Source: Qipengyuania qiaonensis
GTDB taxonomy: Bacteria > Pseudomonadota > Alphaproteobacteria > Sphingomonadales > Sphingomonadaceae
Direction of reading: 5' to 3'
DNA: 64,000 nucleotides
Assembly (NCBI RefSeq): GCF_019711515.1
Contig: NZ_JAIGNO010000003.1
Span: 248,001 to 312,000, forward strand
Shown: positions 8,399 to 19,287 of the stretch, piece by piece
Layout of the letters: each line of letters opens with the position of its first letter
Numbering within the stretch: the first letter of the stretch is position 1
Translations under genes and position numbers: made by a program
The notes under the pieces: model-generated
The model's database searches: none
Seen by the model: the letters and a program-made list of their open reading frames with translations, nothing else
Told to the model about the DNA's origin: nothing

Positions 8399-10006
8399 CT
8401 AATCGCGGATCAATGCTCGCAGCGCGTCGATCCTGTCCGCCTCGTGCACCGGCTTTTCCCAGCGGATGCGATGGATACGCGGGAAGCGCATGGCGAGGCC
8501 GGATTTGTGGCGCCTGGATTCGTGGACGCTGTCGAAGGCGACTTCGAAGACCAGGCTCTTGTCCGTTTCGCGCACCGGCCCGAAACGGTTGACCGTGTTC
8601 TGGCGCACGTGCCGATCGAGCTTCTTCAGTTCTTCGTCGGTGAAGCCCGAATAGGCCTTGCCCACGGGGAGAAGTTCCGCCCCGGCGTCGGGATCGCCGT
8701 CCCAGCAGCCGAAAGTGTAGTCCGAATAGAAGCTCGAGCGCTTGCCGCTGCCGCGCTGGGCATACATCAGTACGCAGTCGATCAGCAGCGGATCGCGCTT
8801 CCATTTGTACCAGTAGCCGACGCGGCGCCCGGCGATATAGGGGCTGTCCTTGCGCTTGAGCATCAAGCCCTCGATCGCATCGTCGCGGCTGCCCTCGCGG
8901 ATTTTCGCGAGATGATCGAAATCGCGCGCCTCGACCACCTTGCTGATGTCGAAATGGCTTTCTGGGAGGCGGACTATCAGGCTTTCGAGCTGCGCACGGC
9001 GTCCGGTCCAGGGCTGTTCGCGCAGATCCTGCCCTTCGAGCAGGAGCACGTCGTAGAGGCGCACGAAGGCGGGAAACTCTTTGAGCATCTTCTTGCTCAC
9101 GGTCTTCCGGCCGAGCCGTTGCTGCAGGGCATTGAAACTGGCCGCCCCGCCTTGAGTCCGGGCGTTTTCCGGGCCGCCCTGCGTCGAACCGCGCACCAGC
9201 AGTTCGCCATCGAGCACAGCGGAAAAGGGCAGGACGTCCAGCAGTTCGGGGAAAGTCGCGGAGATATCGTCGCCGGAACGACTGTAGACGCGCGTTTCGT
9301 CGCCTGCGCGGACCAGTTGCACGCGGATGCCGTCCCATTTCCATTCGGCGGCATAATCGGCGAGGTCGACGACGGTGTCCTCTAACGGATGTGCGAGCAT
9401 GAAGGGGCGGAAGGTCGGCAGGTTTTCGATATCGGGCGGCGCTTCGCCGCGTGCAGCCCAGGCAAAAAGCGGATCGAAGGGGGCATCGAGGCCGTGCCAG
9501 TATTCTTCCACCTCGTCGACGGAGACATTGAAGGCGTGGGCGAATGCGGTCTTGGCGAGGCGGCTGGATACGCCGATCCGCATTCCGCCCGTCGCCAGTT
9601 TGAGCAGGGCATAGCGGCCGGAGGCGTCCAGGCGATCGAGCAGTTCGGGGAGTTCGCCGAGAACGCTTTTGCGGTTCATCGCGAGAAGCAGTTCGACGGC
9701 TTCGCCGACCGTCGGCGGCGAGGGCGGCCGTTCGGGGGCGGGCCACAGCAGGCTGGCCGTTTCCGCCGTATCGCCGACGAAGTCGCGGCTGAGGGTCCAT
9801 AGCACCGGATCGATCCGATCCTTGAGCAGGTTGCGGATCGTCGAACTCTTGACGGCGGGAAAGTCGAGCCCGTCGGATAGCGCGGCCAGCGCCCAGCCGC
9901 GGTCGGGGTCGGGTGTGGTGCGCAGGTACTCGGCGATCAGCCGCAGCTTCTCGTTGCGGCTGCGCGTATAGACCAGCGCATCCAGCAGAGCTGCGAGTTG
10001 CTCCAC
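8399..10006 (-). CDS. ATP-dependent DNA ligase, damage-response type
   Basis: A 535-aa ligase of the type annotated as cisplatin damage-response ATP-dependent ligase. The adenylation lysine is in 'AEWKWDGIRVQ' (~residue 223). Later nucleotidyltransferase motifs are 'SRSGDDIS', 'VLDGELLV', 'IEGLMLKRKDSPY' and 'WYKWKRD', followed by the OB domain to residue ~530. An N-terminal DNA-binding domain covers ~1-190. The GTG at 10006 gives the family-like 'VEQLAALLDALVYTRSRNEKLRLI'; a TTG at 10027 adds seven residues. Its usual partner, the metallo-beta-lactamase exonuclease, lies 1.6 kb upstream, with three unrelated reading frames between. The associated DEXH helicase and PdeM nuclease genes are not in the window. 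Confidence 0.9.
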   Translation of the reverse strand: MEQLAALLDALVYTRSRNEKLRLIAEYLRTTPDPDRGWALAALSDGLDFPAVKSSTIRNLLKDRIDPVLWTLSRDFVGDTAETASLLWPAPERPPSPPTVGEAVELLLAMNRKSVLGELPELLDRLDASGRYALLKLATGGMRIGVSSRLAKTAFAHAFNVSVDEVEEYWHGLDAPFDPLFAWAARGEAPPDIENLPTFRPFMLAHPLEDTVVDLADYAAEWKWDGIRVQLVRAGDETRVYSRSGDDISATFPELLDVLPFSAVLDGELLVRGSTQGGPENARTQGGAASFNALQQRLGRKTVSKKMLKEFPAFVRLYDVLLLEGQDLREQPWTGRRAQLESLIVRLPESHFDISKVVEARDFDHLAKIREGSRDDAIEGLMLKRKDSPYIAGRRVGYWYKWKRDPLLIDCVLMYAQRGSGKRSSFYSDYTFGCWDGDPDAGAELLPVGKAYSGFTDEELKKLDRHVRQNTVNRFGPVRETDKSLVFEVAFDSVHESRRHKSGLAMRFPRIHRIRWEKPVHEADRIDALRALIRD

Positions 10007-10102
10007 TAGCGAAACGCCGCAAGCCAATCGGCTGGATGCCGATTGGCCTGGGTTGCCCCGATTTCTGCAGATACCGTAAAGCCGCAGCCGGGAGAGGAAG
10101 CT

Positions 10103-10486
10103 TCATCCATCCCCGGTATTCGGAGCATAAGTGCCGAAACTCCATTCATAACCTTCGCTGTCCTGCGCGCGCCAGCGGCGGGAGCCGAACTCGGTGTCCT
10201 CAGGCGGATAGACCACGCGAACCCCTGCTGCCTCGGCCTTGGCGAAATGTGCATCGACATCCTCGACCACAACATAGGTGCCGTGACTCGGCTTCGGATC
10301 GCCCGGGCCGCCCTGCGCCGAACCCAGCATGATGGCGCCGCCCCGGAAGGTCAGCTCGGCATGCATTACTGCGCCGTCCTCGCCGTCATAGCGCGCACCG
10401 GTTGCGAAACCGAAGCATCGTTCGAGATAGTCGATCGCCTCTGCGGCATTTTCGTAGGCGAAATAGGGCACGAAAGTCAGGGGCAT
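10103..10486 (-). CDS. VOC (glyoxalase/bleomycin resistance) family protein
   Basis: A 127-aa vicinal-oxygen-chelate fold protein of the PhnB/YdcI-like type: 'FVPYFAYENAAEAIDYLERCFGF', 'GAVMHAELTFRGGAIMLGS' and a C-terminal 'VYPPEDTEFGSRRWRAQDSEGYEWSFGTY', with H47 and E-x-x-Y typical of the fold. The ATG at 10486 has GGAGA upstream, so the in-frame TTG four codons earlier is not needed. It lies 13 bp after the OmpA reading frame on the same strand. The substrate is unknown; the family covers metal-dependent isomerases, dioxygenases and drug-binding proteins. Confidence 0.82.
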   Translation of the reverse strand: MPLTFVPYFAYENAAEAIDYLERCFGFATGARYDGEDGAVMHAELTFRGGAIMLGSAQGGPGDPKPSHGTYVVVEDVDAHFAKAEAAGVRVVYPPEDTEFGSRRWRAQDSEGYEWSFGTYAPNTGDG

Positions 10487-10498
10487 CGCAGTCTCCAA

Positions 10499-11020
10499 TC
10501 ATTTTTTCAGGATAACTTCCACGCGGCGGTTTTGCTGGCGGCCATCTTCGTTGTCGCTACCGTCCTCATTGGTGTTGGGAGTGATCGGGCGCTTCTCGCC
10601 AAAGCCTTCTACCTCCATGCTGTCCCCAGCCACGCTGTGCACGTCCTTGAGGAAATCGTACACCGCCTGGGCCCGGGCGCGCGAGAGGCGATCGTTGTAC
10701 GCGTCTTCGCCCTTGGAATCGGTGTGGCCCTCGATCGCGATCGATGACGGTTTGTCCGCCGCGATCAGCTGCGCCAGCTTGGCCAGCGTGGGCTTGGCGC
10801 TGTCGCGGATCTCCGCCTTGTCGTAATCGAACAGCACGTCGCCCGGCAGAGCCACGACGGTGCCGCGCTCGGTCTGCGTTGCGCCTAGGTCGGAGCGGAC
10901 CTGTTCGATGGTGCTCACGCTGCTGCCGCCGGTATTCGCTCCGCCGAGCGTTGAAGCGCTACCCTGGAACGGCCGGATCGCTGTTCGCGGCGACTGGCCC
11001 AGTACCGTCAGACGGCTCAG
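10499..11020 (-). CDS. OmpA-family lipoprotein, C-terminal peptidoglycan-binding half (out of frame with its N-terminal half)
   Basis: An open frame continuing the preceding gene after a -1 shift at an A9 run. If read from the junction it gives ~173 aa. A stand-alone GTG at 10918 would give 139 aa but has no clear ribosome site, and the conserved-looking linker upstream of it ('TVLGQSPRTAIRPFQGSAST') is open in this frame. The OmpA domain is complete: 'GDVLFDYDKAEIR', 'IAIEGHTDSKGEDAYNDRLSRARAQAVYDFL', 'GFGEKRP' and 'NRRVEV', with the Asp and Arg that bind meso-diaminopimelate. It should tether the lipoprotein to peptidoglycan. I read the two frames as one gene, 10499-11586. Confidence 0.75.
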   Translation of the reverse strand: MSRLTVLGQSPRTAIRPFQGSASTLGGANTGGSSVSTIEQVRSDLGATQTERGTVVALPGDVLFDYDKAEIRDSAKPTLAKLAQLIAADKPSSIAIEGHTDSKGEDAYNDRLSRARAQAVYDFLKDVHSVAGDSMEVEGFGEKRPITPNTNEDGSDNEDGRQQNRRVEVILKK

Positions 11021-11037
11021 TTTTTTTTTGAGCCGTC
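11011..11037 (-). other. A9 slippery run in the loop of a perfect 9-bp hairpin at the frame break
   Basis: On the minus strand the arms GACGGCTCA and TGAGCCGTC are exact reverse complements and enclose AAAAAAAAC. The codons are TCA AAA AAA AAC TGA, so the run contains the heptamer A-AAA-AAC in the correct phase, directly followed by the stop of the first frame. A -1 slip gives S-K-K-K-L-S and enters the OmpA frame. The same result would follow from one extra A in the DNA or transcript. Programmed or slippage expression, phase variation and a sequencing error all fit. Confidence 0.6.
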
Positions 11038-11586
11038 GTCCGAAAAGGCCGCTTCGGTCAGGGGCAGGGGAATGCGGAAACCCGGGCGGTCGGAAAAGCG
11101 GTTATCGGTCGCCTCGCCGTCGTTGAAGATCAGCGTTGCGCTTTCGCCTTCGGGCAAGTTGCCGAGAAAAACGAGTTCCACCTGTACCCGTTGGCCCGCA
11201 GTCACACCGAGCTTCTCGTTCCCCGCTGGTGGCGAGAGATAGAGCTTCTGACCGCTACCGGTGACGATGTAGGTGTCGTCATTGCCATAGCGGTTGAAGT
11301 ACATTTCCTTTTCCGCGCCATTGGTAATTACGGCAGTGACGACAGTTTCGGAAGGTTTGGCCTGCATCGAAGTGAGCTGGACTACCGAGCGGTTGGGGTG
11401 GGTAAGCTGAATGTCCAGTCCCATCGGCTCGCCCCCGCCGAACAGGCGCGACGTGATCGAGGGACCTTCGGGGGTCATATCCTGTTGTTCCGCCGAGCCC
11501 TCGCTGCCCTCGGGCTCTGTCTCTTTCACTCCGCAAGCGGAAAGCATGACGAGGGATGCAAGCGCGGTCGTGAGGGCAAGACGCAT
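11017..11586 (-). CDS. OmpA-family lipoprotein, N-terminal half
   Basis: A 189-aa frame starting at the ATG at 11586 with GGAG seven bases upstream. The signal peptide ends in a lipobox (L-S-A-C near residue 18), predicting an outer-membrane lipoprotein. The mature part holds a beta-rich, DUF4352-like domain: 'PMGLDIQLTHPNRSVVQLTSMQ', 'VVTAVITNGAEKEMYFNRYG', 'ESATLIFNDG'. The frame stops right after AAA AAA AAC, where the downstream frame carries a complete OmpA domain and no start of its own that looks good. Truncated here, the lipoprotein would lack peptidoglycan binding. It lies 63 bp after the exonuclease gene on the same strand. Confidence 0.72.
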   Translation of the reverse strand: MRLALTTALASLVMLSACGVKETEPEGSEGSAEQQDMTPEGPSITSRLFGGGEPMGLDIQLTHPNRSVVQLTSMQAKPSETVVTAVITNGAEKEMYFNRYGNDDTYIVTGSGQKLYLSPPAGNEKLGVTAGQRVQVELVFLGNLPEGESATLIFNDGEATDNRFSDRPGFRIPLPLTEAAFSDDGSKKN

Positions 11587-11649
11587 TGGGCAGCTCCGGA
11601 TTGCTTCAGGCCGAGAACGACTTAACCGGCGGCGGGGTTCCACGATAAA

Positions 11650-12657
11650 TCAGTCGTCTTCATCCTCGTAGCCGACCAGCGCGAGGGCCTTCGCGCGGCG
11701 CTGGTGGAGTTGGCACCAGCGCAGGAGTGCGTCCTCACGGCCATGAGTGATCCAGTTATCCTGCGCGCCGACTTCCTCGATCGTGCGGGTAAGTTCGTCC
11801 CAGTCGGCATGGTCCGAGATGACCAGCGGCAATTCGACGTTGCGCTGGCGCGCCCGCTGGCGAATACGCATCCAGCCGCTGGCCATGGCCGTGATAGGCC
11901 CGGGCAGACGGCGAGACCAGCGATCGTTTAGCGCAGACGGCGGGCAAATCACGATAGACCCGCGCATGTCGTCCTTAGAATGGTCGGAGACCAGCCGCAA
12001 TTCGCCGAGCCTCACACCATGCTCCTCGTAGAGCCGGCACATCTTCTCCATCGCGCCGTGGAGATAGATCGGCGCACCATGTCCCGCGCGCCGCAATTCG
12101 GCGATTACACGCTGCGCCTTGCCCAGAGCATAGGCACCGACGAGTACGCAACGGTCGGGATGCGCGGCCAGCCGATCGAGCAGTTTCTGCATCTCTTCCT
12201 CGATCGGCGGATGACGGAACACTGGCAGGCCGAAAGTCGCCTCGGTGATGAAGATGTCGCAGGGGGCGACCTCGAAAGGTGGGCAAGTGGGGTCGTGACG
12301 CCGTTTGTAGTCGCCCGTCACGATCACGCGCTCGCCCGCATGTTCGAGCAGTATCTGTGCGCTGCCGAGGACGTGCCCCGCCGGCAGATAGCTCGCATCG
12401 ACGCCGCCAGGCAAACGGATCGTTTCGCCGTATGCGACTGGCGTCGCGCCGTCGCGAGTTGCGTAGCGCAACTCCATGATCGCCAGCGTTTCGGGCGTGG
12501 CAACGGTCCGTCCGTGCCCGCCGCGCGCATGGTCGGCATGGCCATGCGTGACCAATGCCTTGTCGACCGCACGCGAAGGGTCGACCCAGCAATCGGCGGG
12601 AGCGATATAGATGCCGTGCGGTTTGGGCCTGATCCAGGAGGGGGCGGGTGCGGCCAT
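11650..12657 (-). CDS. Ligase-associated DNA exonuclease (metallo-beta-lactamase/beta-CASP fold)
   Basis: A 335-aa predicted nuclease. Metal-binding motifs are 'THGHADHARGG' (~37-47), 'AGHVLGSAQILLEHAG' and 'VTGDYKRR'. A beta-CASP-like region follows with 'SDHADWDEL' and 'ITHGRED' near the C-terminus. This is the family that usually sits beside a damage-response ATP-dependent ligase and a DEXH helicase. Here the ligase is on the same strand but 1.6 kb downstream. The two proteins likely act together in end processing and sealing, by analogy with the bacterial four-gene ligase cluster. Confidence 0.88.
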   Translation of the reverse strand: MAAPAPSWIRPKPHGIYIAPADCWVDPSRAVDKALVTHGHADHARGGHGRTVATPETLAIMELRYATRDGATPVAYGETIRLPGGVDASYLPAGHVLGSAQILLEHAGERVIVTGDYKRRHDPTCPPFEVAPCDIFITEATFGLPVFRHPPIEEEMQKLLDRLAAHPDRCVLVGAYALGKAQRVIAELRRAGHGAPIYLHGAMEKMCRLYEEHGVRLGELRLVSDHSKDDMRGSIVICPPSALNDRWSRRLPGPITAMASGWMRIRQRARQRNVELPLVISDHADWDELTRTIEEVGAQDNWITHGREDALLRWCQLHQRRAKALALVGYEDEDD

Positions 12658-12711
12658 TTCGTATTCAAACGAAAAGGGCGCCGACCGTTCCCGTACCTGT
12701 CTTGCCTGCGA

Positions 12712-14214
12712 TCAGCCCGGCGTGCCGCGCAGGCGTTCGATCATGCGTTTGAAACTCGGCTTTTGCCCGGAAGCGAGAAGACTGGCTCTGAACAGCCGCC
12801 CAATCAGTACCAGTTCGAGCGCGATCGCAGTGGCGAGCAATGCGCCCGAACCGACCATCTCCCACCATTCGATACCCATGCCCAGCCGCGCCAGTACAGT
12901 GAAGGGCGTCCATAGCGGCACCCAGGTCAGCACTTGCACGATCCAGCCCGAATTGCCGGCAAGGATCGTCTGAATCAGGAAAGTGACAGGCAGCAGTATC
13001 AGCAACATGACCGGCATGAGATAGCCTTGCGCCTCGCTCATCGAATCGACCATCGCGCCGATCGCCACGAAAAGAGCCGAGATGGCGATGTAGCCGGCAA
13101 TGAAGAAGAACAGGATCGCGGCGATGATGCCGGGGCTGGAGACAGGATCGAGCGCCGGGCGGATCATGTCCGCGATAACCCCGTGCGTGGCGTAGGCTGC
13201 CACGCCTGCACAAGCGCCCCAGACAAGGATCATCAACAGGCCGACGCTAAGCGAGCCGAGCAGTTTGCCGTACATCAGATCCTCGGGCCTGATGCAGGCA
13301 AGGAGCGATTCCAGAAGTTTTTTCGAGCGTTCCTCGACCGAGCCCTGCAGCATCCAACTGCCCGAGAGGATGAGGCTCATTACCAGAATGTAGGCAAGGG
13401 CCAATGGCACGATCGAGCGGACCAGCAAAGCCTCGCGCGCGCCGCCGCCCGGCGGGGGGGTGTCCACCGCAACAATCGGCGCCGCACTCTGTACCGCCGC
13501 AGCGTTTGCGGGTGGAATACCCTGAGCGGCGAGTAGCCGCGCGCGCAGATCGGCGGTCAGCGCTTCCTGTATGGTGGTTACGAAACTGCCCTGGGGCGGA
13601 TTGGCTGAGAACAGCTGGATACGCGGATTGGCCGGATAGTTCTCGCCGATCAGAACCACGATTTCCGGCGCGGTATCGTCATCCGCATCGAACAGCGCGC
13701 GCGCTTGGGTGCCGAACGCCTCGCCTTCCGCAGCGATCAGGGCTTCGGGGATGGGGGAGAAAATGTACTGGGTCTCTTCCGGCTCGAAAGCGGGCACGCC
13801 TTCGGGACGCACGGCGTCGATCTTTTCCAGTGCCGCCTCGATCCCGCCCGCACGCTCGAAGGCGATGATATCGGCGGCGGTATACCAGCGGTCGTGCTTT
13901 GCCCACGGAGCTTGCGGATCAGCGTGCTGGAGATCGTAACGCCTGACATAACGCGACAATTCGCGCAGCAGCCCCTGGGCCTCTTCGGCCGCAAAAAGTG
14001 CCTCCAGCGCCTGCTCGGCGTCCCCGCCAGACCGATCTACCACGGTAACCCGCGTGGGTTCGTTGTCTTCCAGCGTGTCGGCGAAGATCGGTCCGAGTGC
14101 GAAAGCGACGGGCAGGATGAGAAGAGTAAGCCAGAAGCTCTTCATCTTGAGGATCTGGTGAATTTCCCGCCGGGCGACAAGCAGCACATTGGTAATGTCG
14201 ATCGACGGTTTCAT
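12712..14214 (-). CDS. ABC transporter permease (NatB/ABC-2 type)
   Basis: A 500-aa membrane protein. The first helix is at ~28-45 ('FWLTLLILPVAFALGPIFA'), followed by a ~220-aa extracytoplasmic domain. A cluster of five or six helices spans ~265-480 ('IVPLALAYILVMSLILSGSWML', 'GLLMILVWGACAGVAAY', 'IAAILFFFIAGYIAISALFVAIGAM', 'PVMLLILLPVTFLIQTI', 'SGALLATAIALELVLIG'). The motif 'GSVEERSKKLLESLLA' is characteristic of NatB-like permeases. It overlaps the ATPase gene by ATGA, so the two form one transporter operon. Na+ export is known for NatAB of Bacillus, but the substrate here is unknown. Confidence 0.87.
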   Translation of the reverse strand: MKPSIDITNVLLVARREIHQILKMKSFWLTLLILPVAFALGPIFADTLEDNEPTRVTVVDRSGGDAEQALEALFAAEEAQGLLRELSRYVRRYDLQHADPQAPWAKHDRWYTAADIIAFERAGGIEAALEKIDAVRPEGVPAFEPEETQYIFSPIPEALIAAEGEAFGTQARALFDADDDTAPEIVVLIGENYPANPRIQLFSANPPQGSFVTTIQEALTADLRARLLAAQGIPPANAAAVQSAAPIVAVDTPPPGGGAREALLVRSIVPLALAYILVMSLILSGSWMLQGSVEERSKKLLESLLACIRPEDLMYGKLLGSLSVGLLMILVWGACAGVAAYATHGVIADMIRPALDPVSSPGIIAAILFFFIAGYIAISALFVAIGAMVDSMSEAQGYLMPVMLLILLPVTFLIQTILAGNSGWIVQVLTWVPLWTPFTVLARLGMGIEWWEMVGSGALLATAIALELVLIGRLFRASLLASGQKPSFKRMIERLRGTPG

Positions 14215-15152
14215 CGCGCCGCCTCCGCTGCAACAGGGTCGTGTTCGGGGTCCGCCCCAACCAGCTGGACGAAGACGTCATGCAGGCTGGCCCGGTGTTC
14301 ATCCCAGCGCCGCAACGCAATAGCGTTGGAACTGCAGTGTTCGAGCACCGCGGCGGGATCGACCCCATCGGACAGATGAAGTGTCCAGTCCTGCCAGCCG
14401 TCGCTGCGTGTCTCGCCCCGCTCGGCCCGAGCCACGCCGAGGACTTGCGAAAGATCTGTCTTCGCGGTGGCAATCAGCCGCGCGGGCAAGGCCGCGCGCG
14501 CCTCGTCCAGCGTGCCTTCGAACCGTTTGCGGCCGTTGCGCAGCAGCAGCAGGCGATCGCACAGCCGTTCGGCGTGCTGCATCACATGGGTGGAAAAGAT
14601 CACTGCCGCACCGCGCCTGGACGCGCGCAGGATTTCATCTTCCAGTAGCCCCTGATTGACCGGATCGAGGCCGGAAAAAGGTTCGTCGAGCATCAGCAGC
14701 GCGGGATCGTTGACCAGCGAAGTCGCCAGCTGAACCTTCTGCGCCATTCCCTTGGACATATCGCCGATATCGCTTCTGGCACGCCCCGCAAGATCGAAAC
14801 GAGCGAGCAGATCCATACCGCGGCTGTGCGCTTCGGCGGCCTTCATTCCCTTCAGCCGCCCGAAATACACGATGGTATCGATCGCGCTCATCCCGGCGTA
14901 GAGGCCGCGTTCTTCCGGCAGGAAGCCGATTGCCTGTGCGTTTCGGCGGTCGGGCGCGCTGCCAAGCACGCTGATTGTCCCCGATGTCGGGCGGATGATG
15001 TCGAGCACCATGCGCAGCGTCGTGGTCTTGCCCGCACCGTTGCCGCCAAGAAAGCCGAAAATCTGCCCGGGCGCGACCGTGAACGACAGATCGTCCACGG
15101 CGACCACGTTATCGAAGCGTTTGACGAGATGAGAAACTTGCAGAACCGACAT
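14211..15152 (-). CDS. ABC transporter ATP-binding protein (NatA-like)
   Basis: A 313-aa nucleotide-binding subunit. Walker A is GGNGAGKT (~35-42), the signature is the divergent 'DMSKGMAQKVQLA' in place of LSGGQ, and Walker B is 'LLMLDEPFSGLDP' with the switch His in 'IFSTHVMQHAE'. The C-terminal ~100 residues are the DUF4162-like tail common in NatA/CcmA-type ATPases. The ATG follows AGGGAGCGCCA. Its permease partner overlaps it by 4 bp. The 197-bp gap upstream to clpA suggests its own promoter. Only a weak 5-bp GC hairpin (15231-15244) is visible there. Confidence 0.9.
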   Translation of the reverse strand: MSVLQVSHLVKRFDNVVAVDDLSFTVAPGQIFGFLGGNGAGKTTTLRMVLDIIRPTSGTISVLGSAPDRRNAQAIGFLPEERGLYAGMSAIDTIVYFGRLKGMKAAEAHSRGMDLLARFDLAGRARSDIGDMSKGMAQKVQLATSLVNDPALLMLDEPFSGLDPVNQGLLEDEILRASRRGAAVIFSTHVMQHAERLCDRLLLLRNGRKRFEGTLDEARAALPARLIATAKTDLSQVLGVARAERGETRSDGWQDWTLHLSDGVDPAAVLEHCSSNAIALRRWDEHRASLHDVFVQLVGADPEHDPVAAEAAR

Positions 15153-15349
15153 TGGCGCTCCCTAGTGTCCGATAGCGACTAGGTGACGTCGATCCCCGGT
15201 GCAACCACGCCTAGCCTGACGGGCACGAAAGGCCGATCACGGCCCATCCTGCAAACAGTGGTGATCGCTTGCTGTTGCGGCCGACGCGAGCGAAAGAAAA
15301 CAGAGGCGCCGACCACACTCTGGTGCCCACTGTTCATGGCCGGCACAGC

Positions 15350-17737
<2,388 letters not shown>

Positions 17738-17866
17738 TCAGGTATCTTTCTTGGGCGACTCGCACGGGGCGAACTGGAAACAGCCTATGGGCCGAAGGTT
17801 AGCCAATGCTGTATGCACGGCCGATATGGGTGCGGAGGCAGATATTATCATCCCCCGCATCGCCAA

Positions 17867-18067
17867 CTATTCCTTTCGCCCGAACAACGCGTCCGCCGCT
17901 TCGCGGTGCGCGGCGGCGGACAGACGGTGTTTTTCGACGCGGACGATTTCGGCTTCGAGCAGCCCGATGCGTGCTGCCAGTTCGTCCTGCGAATAGGGCC
18001 CGAGATCTTCGGTGGCGAGCTTGCTCGCAGCATCCCCCTTGAGAAGTGGACGATCGTCTTCTTCCAT
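17867..18067 (-). CDS. DUF1192 family small protein
   Basis: A 66-aa soluble protein of the alphaproteobacterial DUF1192 family. It has an acidic N-terminus (MEEDDRPLLKGD), a short linker 'EDLGPYSQDELAARIGLLEAEI' that forms a leucine-rich helix, and a C-terminal 'SAADALFGR'-like ending. The length is normal for the family, which has no established function. It is divergent from the quinone oxidoreductase (82-bp gap) and 129 bp upstream of clpA on the same strand. Confidence 0.78.
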   Translation of the reverse strand: MEEDDRPLLKGDAASKLATEDLGPYSQDELAARIGLLEAEIVRVEKHRLSAAAHREAADALFGRKE

Positions 18068-18149
18068 CGACCTGCAATCTCGCAAGGATGGCCGGTTGCT
18101 GTCAACGGGGGTGGACGGTATTGCACCGCAACGTGGCAGCGACGCCACT

Positions 18150-19187
18150 ATGACAAAACAGAAAACGGGGACGCACGTGGCAGCCAATTTGCCCGAGACG
18201 ATGACCGCAATAGGTTTCGACGATCCGGGGGGGGCTGAAGTCCTGCGCCCCGAAAGGCTGGCGGTTCCCGAGCCAGGCGAGAATCAGGTCCTGATCCGCG
18301 TTGCCTATGCCGGTATCAACCGGCCCGATGTGATCCAGCGACAAGGGTTCTATCCGCCGCCGCCCGGTGCATCGCCGATACCCGGGCTCGAAGTCGCGGG
18401 CACTGTGGTGGCAGTAGGCAAGGGCGCCCCGCCCGAAATGCTGAACCGCCGCGTCTGCGCGCTGGTTTCGGGCGGAGGCTATGCAGAATATTGCCTGGCC
18501 CATTCGGCCCACTGCCTGAATCTGCCCGCCGACATGGCCTTCGACATCGCCGCGGCGATTCCCGAAACGCTTTTCACCGTGTGGCATAACGTGTTCGAGC
18601 GTGGCTGGGCGAGCGATGGCGACACGCTGCTGGTCCATGGCGGGACCAGCGGTATCGGCACGATGGCGATCCAGCTTGCCAAGGCGTTCGACATCGCCGT
18701 TATCGCGACGGCAGGAAGCGAGGACAAGTGCGAGGCGATCCGCGGGCTCGGGGCGGACCTTGCGATCAATTACCGGACCCAGGATTTCGTCGAAGAAGTC
18801 AAGGCGTTCACCGGCGGCAAGGGCGTGAACGTCGTGCTCGACATGGTCTCGGGCGAGTACGTGGCGCGCAATATCGAATGCCTGGCCGATGACGGGCGGC
18901 ACGTGACCATCGCCGTGCTGGGCGGACTAAAGGCAGAGATCAACATGGCTACCGTCATGCGCAAGCGCCTCTCTTTGACCGGATCGACGCTGCGCCCGCG
19001 CTCGGACGAATTCAAGGCGCTGCTTGCGGACGAAATCTACAATTACGCCTGGCCGCTATTCGAAGACGGCACGATCCTGCCGGTGATGGATCGCACCTTT
19101 CCCTTCGCCGAAGCCGGTGCGGCGCATGCCCGGATGGAAGAGGGTGCGCATATCGGCAAGATCGTGCTGGAGGTCGCCGGAGACTGA
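18150..19187 (+). CDS. NAD(P)H:quinone oxidoreductase (zinc-independent MDR family)
   Basis: A 345-aa medium-chain reductase of the QOR/PIG3 group. A GroES-like N-terminal domain contains 'VLIRVAYAGINRPDVIQRQGFYPPP'. The Rossmann NADPH motif is 'LLVHGGTSGIGTMAIQLAKA' (~148-167), then 'NVVLDMVSGEYVARN'. Zinc-ligand cysteines are absent, as expected. The ATG at 18150 was chosen; an internal ATG at 18201 or GTG at 18177 (after GGGGACGCAC) would also leave the domain intact. It probably reduces small quinones or enals one or two electrons at a time. The substrate is unknown. Confidence 0.85.
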   Translation: MTKQKTGTHVAANLPETMTAIGFDDPGGAEVLRPERLAVPEPGENQVLIRVAYAGINRPDVIQRQGFYPPPPGASPIPGLEVAGTVVAVGKGAPPEMLNRRVCALVSGGGYAEYCLAHSAHCLNLPADMAFDIAAAIPETLFTVWHNVFERGWASDGDTLLVHGGTSGIGTMAIQLAKAFDIAVIATAGSEDKCEAIRGLGADLAINYRTQDFVEEVKAFTGGKGVNVVLDMVSGEYVARNIECLADDGRHVTIAVLGGLKAEINMATVMRKRLSLTGSTLRPRSDEFKALLADEIYNYAWPLFEDGTILPVMDRTFPFAEAGAAHARMEEGAHIGKIVLEVAGD

Positions 19188-19206
19188 CCCGCAATCGTCG
19201 CAATGT

Positions 19207-19224
19207 CGCCGTTTCGTAACGGCG
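19207..19224 (+). terminator. Possible terminator hairpin after the quinone reductase
   Basis: CGCCGTT and AACGGCG form a perfect 7-bp stem around TCGT, 20 bp after the stop codon. No T run follows, so termination strength is uncertain. Confidence 0.35.
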
Positions 19225-19287
19225 CTGTGAATCGCATGTAACAATCTTGCGCCATGGCATTCCCGACAGTGATCGGGGGTCAAGCCC

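Noticed and set aside
11011-11037. Hairpin with T9 on the plus strand read as a rho-independent terminator
   Set aside because: The T run is in the loop, not after the stem, and no plus-strand gene ends there.
10499-11586. Calling the split OmpA gene a pseudogene
   Set aside because: Both halves are intact, the junction is a classical slippery heptamer and a homopolymer error is equally likely, so decay is not shown.
15231-15244. GGCCG/CGGCC hairpin between clpA and the ABC ATPase
   Set aside because: Only 5 bp with a short TTTC tail; too weak to list as a terminator.
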